A stretch of 64,000 bases of DNA from Phialophora verrucosa (lineage: Eukaryota > Ascomycota > Eurotiomycetes > Chaetothyriales > Herpotrichiellaceae): contig MSED01000014.1 in assembly GCA_002099365.1 (NCBI GenBank), positions 558,001 to 622,000 of the forward strand. Reading direction: 5' to 3'. A program made the translations under genes and the position numbers. This document shows, piece by piece, positions 61,884 through 64,000 of this stretch (position 1 is its first letter; each line of letters starts with the position of its first letter). The notes beneath the pieces are model-generated. The model was not told the DNA's origin, ran no database searches, and saw nothing but the letters and a program-made list of their open reading frames with translations.

Positions 61884-62611
61884 GACGAGCGAAAGGGTGA
61901 GGTGTGAGCCGAGGGATGGATGGGCGGACGAGCTTCAGGCTCGATCCAACTATGGGCGTAGCAATTGAATGCGTTCCCTGCGCCTCGTGTAGCTCGTACT
62001 GTCGGACTGCGGACTACATAATGAGTTGCTCATTTCTGTACATCCAAGTGACTAACGAAGATGAGGCTAACCGTATTTGGCCCAATTAGAAAACGCGTCT
62101 ACCGCGTCGCGTGTCGCGTCGTCTGCTCCGCTTGATCAACTTTCGCCTTCCTAGATATTTACTACTGGCGGAGAATTACCATTTTGACGAGGCACGAAGT
62201 GCTAGATGCATACAAGAGGATACACGAAATCACACCTCAAGATATGAAACATGATGAACATGTACAACAAGTACACCGGTCCCTTACAACACCTCAATGG
62301 CCTGGCGCTGGTGATCATCCTCCGTCCGTATCGGTCTGCCTTGGGAATGGATGGTAATCGACAAATATCCAACCTTGCGAGTTCCTCAGATTGTTATGTG
62401 CATATAACCGTCATCTCTGCCTCTTCATCCCATCCTAAGAGGGGCGCTGAAGTGCGGTCGATCTATCAAGCCAGATTGCGACACATAGGTTCCGATGACA
62501 CGGATATATTGAGCGAATGTTGAAGAATATCAGTTTTCGCCCCCCATAGGTAATACTAGCATTTACCAGCATTATCAGATATCTAAGAACGGTGTTCTAC
62601 GATTTGAGATC

Positions 62612-63092
62612 TTGTGGGATTCTGCTTGGCCGGCAATGGAGATCCAAGGTTTGCATCTCATTTACCGGGTACTCGAAGAACTTCAGAGCATCCAGCCCGA
62701 ACGCAACGTTGAATTATGGACGATGCCGTTCTTTGCAGGACCTCCCTGGAGCCTGAACGTCATGCTGGTTACGAAGCGGGTCACACCAATCTGGACTTGA
62801 CTTATTCCCGTAATACCCCAGAAAGACCGCCAGACGACATGGCAGTTACCGTACTACTGAACTTGCAGTGGCGCAAGTGGCAAACGAAGTGGTTGCAGTC
62901 TGGTTGGATGAGTCGGGTCCGAACATCCATGTTACGAAGGTCAAGGCGCGCAGGAGTTTTCCTAGCAAACGGTTCTCCTACCTGGTCGTGCATTTGCCTG
63001 TCACATCCGATGAAGATACGCCGTTTCTGGCATGGGCAAAGACAGGTGGATGGCAGCGCCTCGAACAAGATCTGGCTCGTTCAGGCAACTGA
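62612..63092 (+). pseudogene. Possible degenerate or multi-exon gene, unrecognised
   Basis: Plus-strand frame 62612-62800 reads WDSAWPAMEIQGLHLIYRVL and ends in a stop. A different frame from about 62850 to 63092 reads TTELAVAQVANEVVAVWLDE and later SYLVVHLPVTSDEDTPFLAW, also to a stop. Both have protein-like composition, but no GT-AG intron that joins them was convincing. It may be a relic of a gene disrupted by frame changes. Confidence 0.25.
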
Positions 63093-63652
63093 GAGTCCAA
63101 CCCGAGGACCGAGCAAGTCAGAAGCCACGATCTTTACTTTGGTTTTCTCCCGTATGTCGTCGCAATCATCGTGGCGTCCACTGGAGCAAGACGGCGATGT
63201 CGCGGGCGGATGGGCACACACCTACGTATTTCTGAGGTAACGAGCCTTCTGCCGCGCTCGCGTTCTTGTAAGGGTGCTACAGACAATTCAGGGGATGCCT
63301 CATCCGCGACGACTTGTCTTCGAACGCAGGTTGCACGCTCTTAGGAGAAGTAGGACCTGCTGTTGTTCTGGACAAACAAGAGCAGATACCGAGGAAAAGC
63401 GCCAGCGAAGAAGGTTCGAACACTAAGGCCGGAGTGGCTGGCACATCAAGCCCTGCGGCGTTGCTTGTTCAACTCTTCTTTCCACGGTTCCACCTCCGGG
63501 AACCGTACCCGGGGACGCCGTTGAAACATCAAAGAAGGCCTCACTCAAGTCAAATATAACACATCCGGACCGCGGATGCATGTAATTTCGACGCTCGATC
63601 CGAGGCATCTTTGTCCCTGCTTAAATCTAGACGAGTCTAACGATTGAGAAAC

Positions 63653-64000
63653 GAATTCCGATTAAGGCCAACGCTTTCGGCGGGACTGTAGCCATGTGGC
63701 CTTTACCCTCTCCCCCATGTCCTGGAGATTTCCTTGAGTACGCTCTCTCCAGTTGACCAACTGCCGAAAGTGGTGCTTTGGGTCAAGGACCGCCAACCTG
63801 GACAAGCTGCAAAGCCAACTCGTCTAGCAGCGTGCTTCGATGCGGAAACGGACTTCTTACGACTTTAGAACCTCTCGGTAGTGGAATCCTACCGGATTTC
63901 CACAGATATGCCCACGATGCGATTGGCCGCCTGCTTCGAGCGTCTATCAGAAGCCGGCTCTCAAAGGGCAAGCCAAGCCGGTTGGTTTGCCGGTCATACC
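63653..64000 (-). CDS. Possible partial gene, C-terminal region, crossing the right edge
   Basis: On the minus strand an open frame enters from the right edge (ASWAYLWKSGRIPLPRGS) and meets a stop near 63783. An overlapping frame reads DPKHHFRQLVNWRERTQG and ERVKATWLQSRRKRWP to a stop near 63655. The two look like one basic protein end, joined by an unseen intron or broken by a frameshift. I do not recognise it. Confidence 0.25.

Larger units (their letters stand above)
61884..64000. other. Right-end region with weak, broken ORFs
   Basis: About 2.1 kb. The first part holds the p25 promoter; 62093-62130 is dense in CGCGT words (ACGCGT at 62093-62098, then CCGCGTCGCG and TCGCGTCG). From about 62600 broken ORFs occur on the plus strand, and from about 63650 an open minus-strand frame runs off the right edge; both are listed separately. 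Confidence 0.5.

Noticed and set aside
62093..62130. CGCGT-rich stretch as a cell-cycle promoter for dynactin p25
   Set aside because: One ACGCGT occurs, but the others are partial, the distance to the p25 start is about 210 bp, and p25 is not an expected G1/S target. Noted only as context.
1..64000. tRNA genes, CRISPR arrays, bacterial operons, ribosome binding sites
   Set aside because: The DNA is eukaryotic nuclear sequence; no cloverleaf with a GGTTC-type T arm was found by eye and no regularly spaced repeat array exists. A tRNA scan by program would settle the first point.

Overview
This window looks like ordinary nuclear chromosome from a filamentous ascomycete (Pezizomycotina). Most genes have no intron or a few short ones (46-149 nt) with GT(A/G)AGT-like donors, CTAAC-like branch points and CAG/TAG acceptors. 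Protein families point the same way: a Dicer-like protein 2, MIA40 with a membrane-anchored N-terminus, an N-terminal domain resembling DUF7918, and several long disordered proteins of filamentous fungi. Class or genus cannot be fixed from the sequence alone. No rRNA, tRNA, CRISPR array, complete transposon or virus-derived gene was recognised.

Layout, left to right. 1-2.5 kb: thiamine pyrophosphokinase (cut by the left edge) diverges from a sedoheptulose-bisphosphatase-like phosphatase. 2.8-9.0 kb: a large Asn/Gly-rich conserved fungal protein diverges from the ArfGAP GLO3. 10.1-13.0 kb: a visibly GC-rich, intronless pair, an M24 (creatinase/aminopeptidase-fold) protein and a fusion of a DUF1989 (urea-carboxylase-associated) domain with a NodB-type deacetylase. 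14.0-22.9 kb: three minus-strand genes, a Gln-rich protein, MIA40 and a SAM methyltransferase with a very long disordered N-terminus. 24.5-31.8 kb: DCL2, then two predicted secreted proteins (Cys-rich plus EF-hand; isochorismatase-like hydrolase), all on the minus strand. 32.8-37.2 kb: replication factor C subunit RFC5, a 341-aa protein not recognised, and a RING-CH (MARCH-type) membrane ubiquitin ligase. 37.2-43.7 kb: gene-poor, with one small mitochondrial-like protein and some frame-broken ORF relics. 43.7-50.3 kb: a Pcl/Pho80-type cyclin, GPI11 (PIG-F) and a disordered coiled-coil protein. 50.3-53.3 kb: no gene seen. 53.3-61.9 kb: helicase HCS1, a cytochrome P450, a single-pass membrane protein and dynactin p25. 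61.9-64 kb: weak, broken ORFs and an open frame running off the right edge.

Most genes are unrelated housekeeping functions (cofactor synthesis, Golgi traffic, mitochondrial import, replication, GPI anchors, dynein/dynactin), so there is no single pathway here. The parts that may work together are the M24 and DUF1989-deacetylase pair (possible catabolism of ureido or guanidino nitrogen compounds) and, more weakly, the two adjacent secreted proteins. The clearest regulatory signal is a pair of ACGCGT (MluI cell-cycle box) sites plus a TGACGTCA palindrome just upstream of RFC5, as expected for an S-phase gene. I found no convincing new multi-gene system; the fusion protein and its neighbour are the best candidate for something little described.
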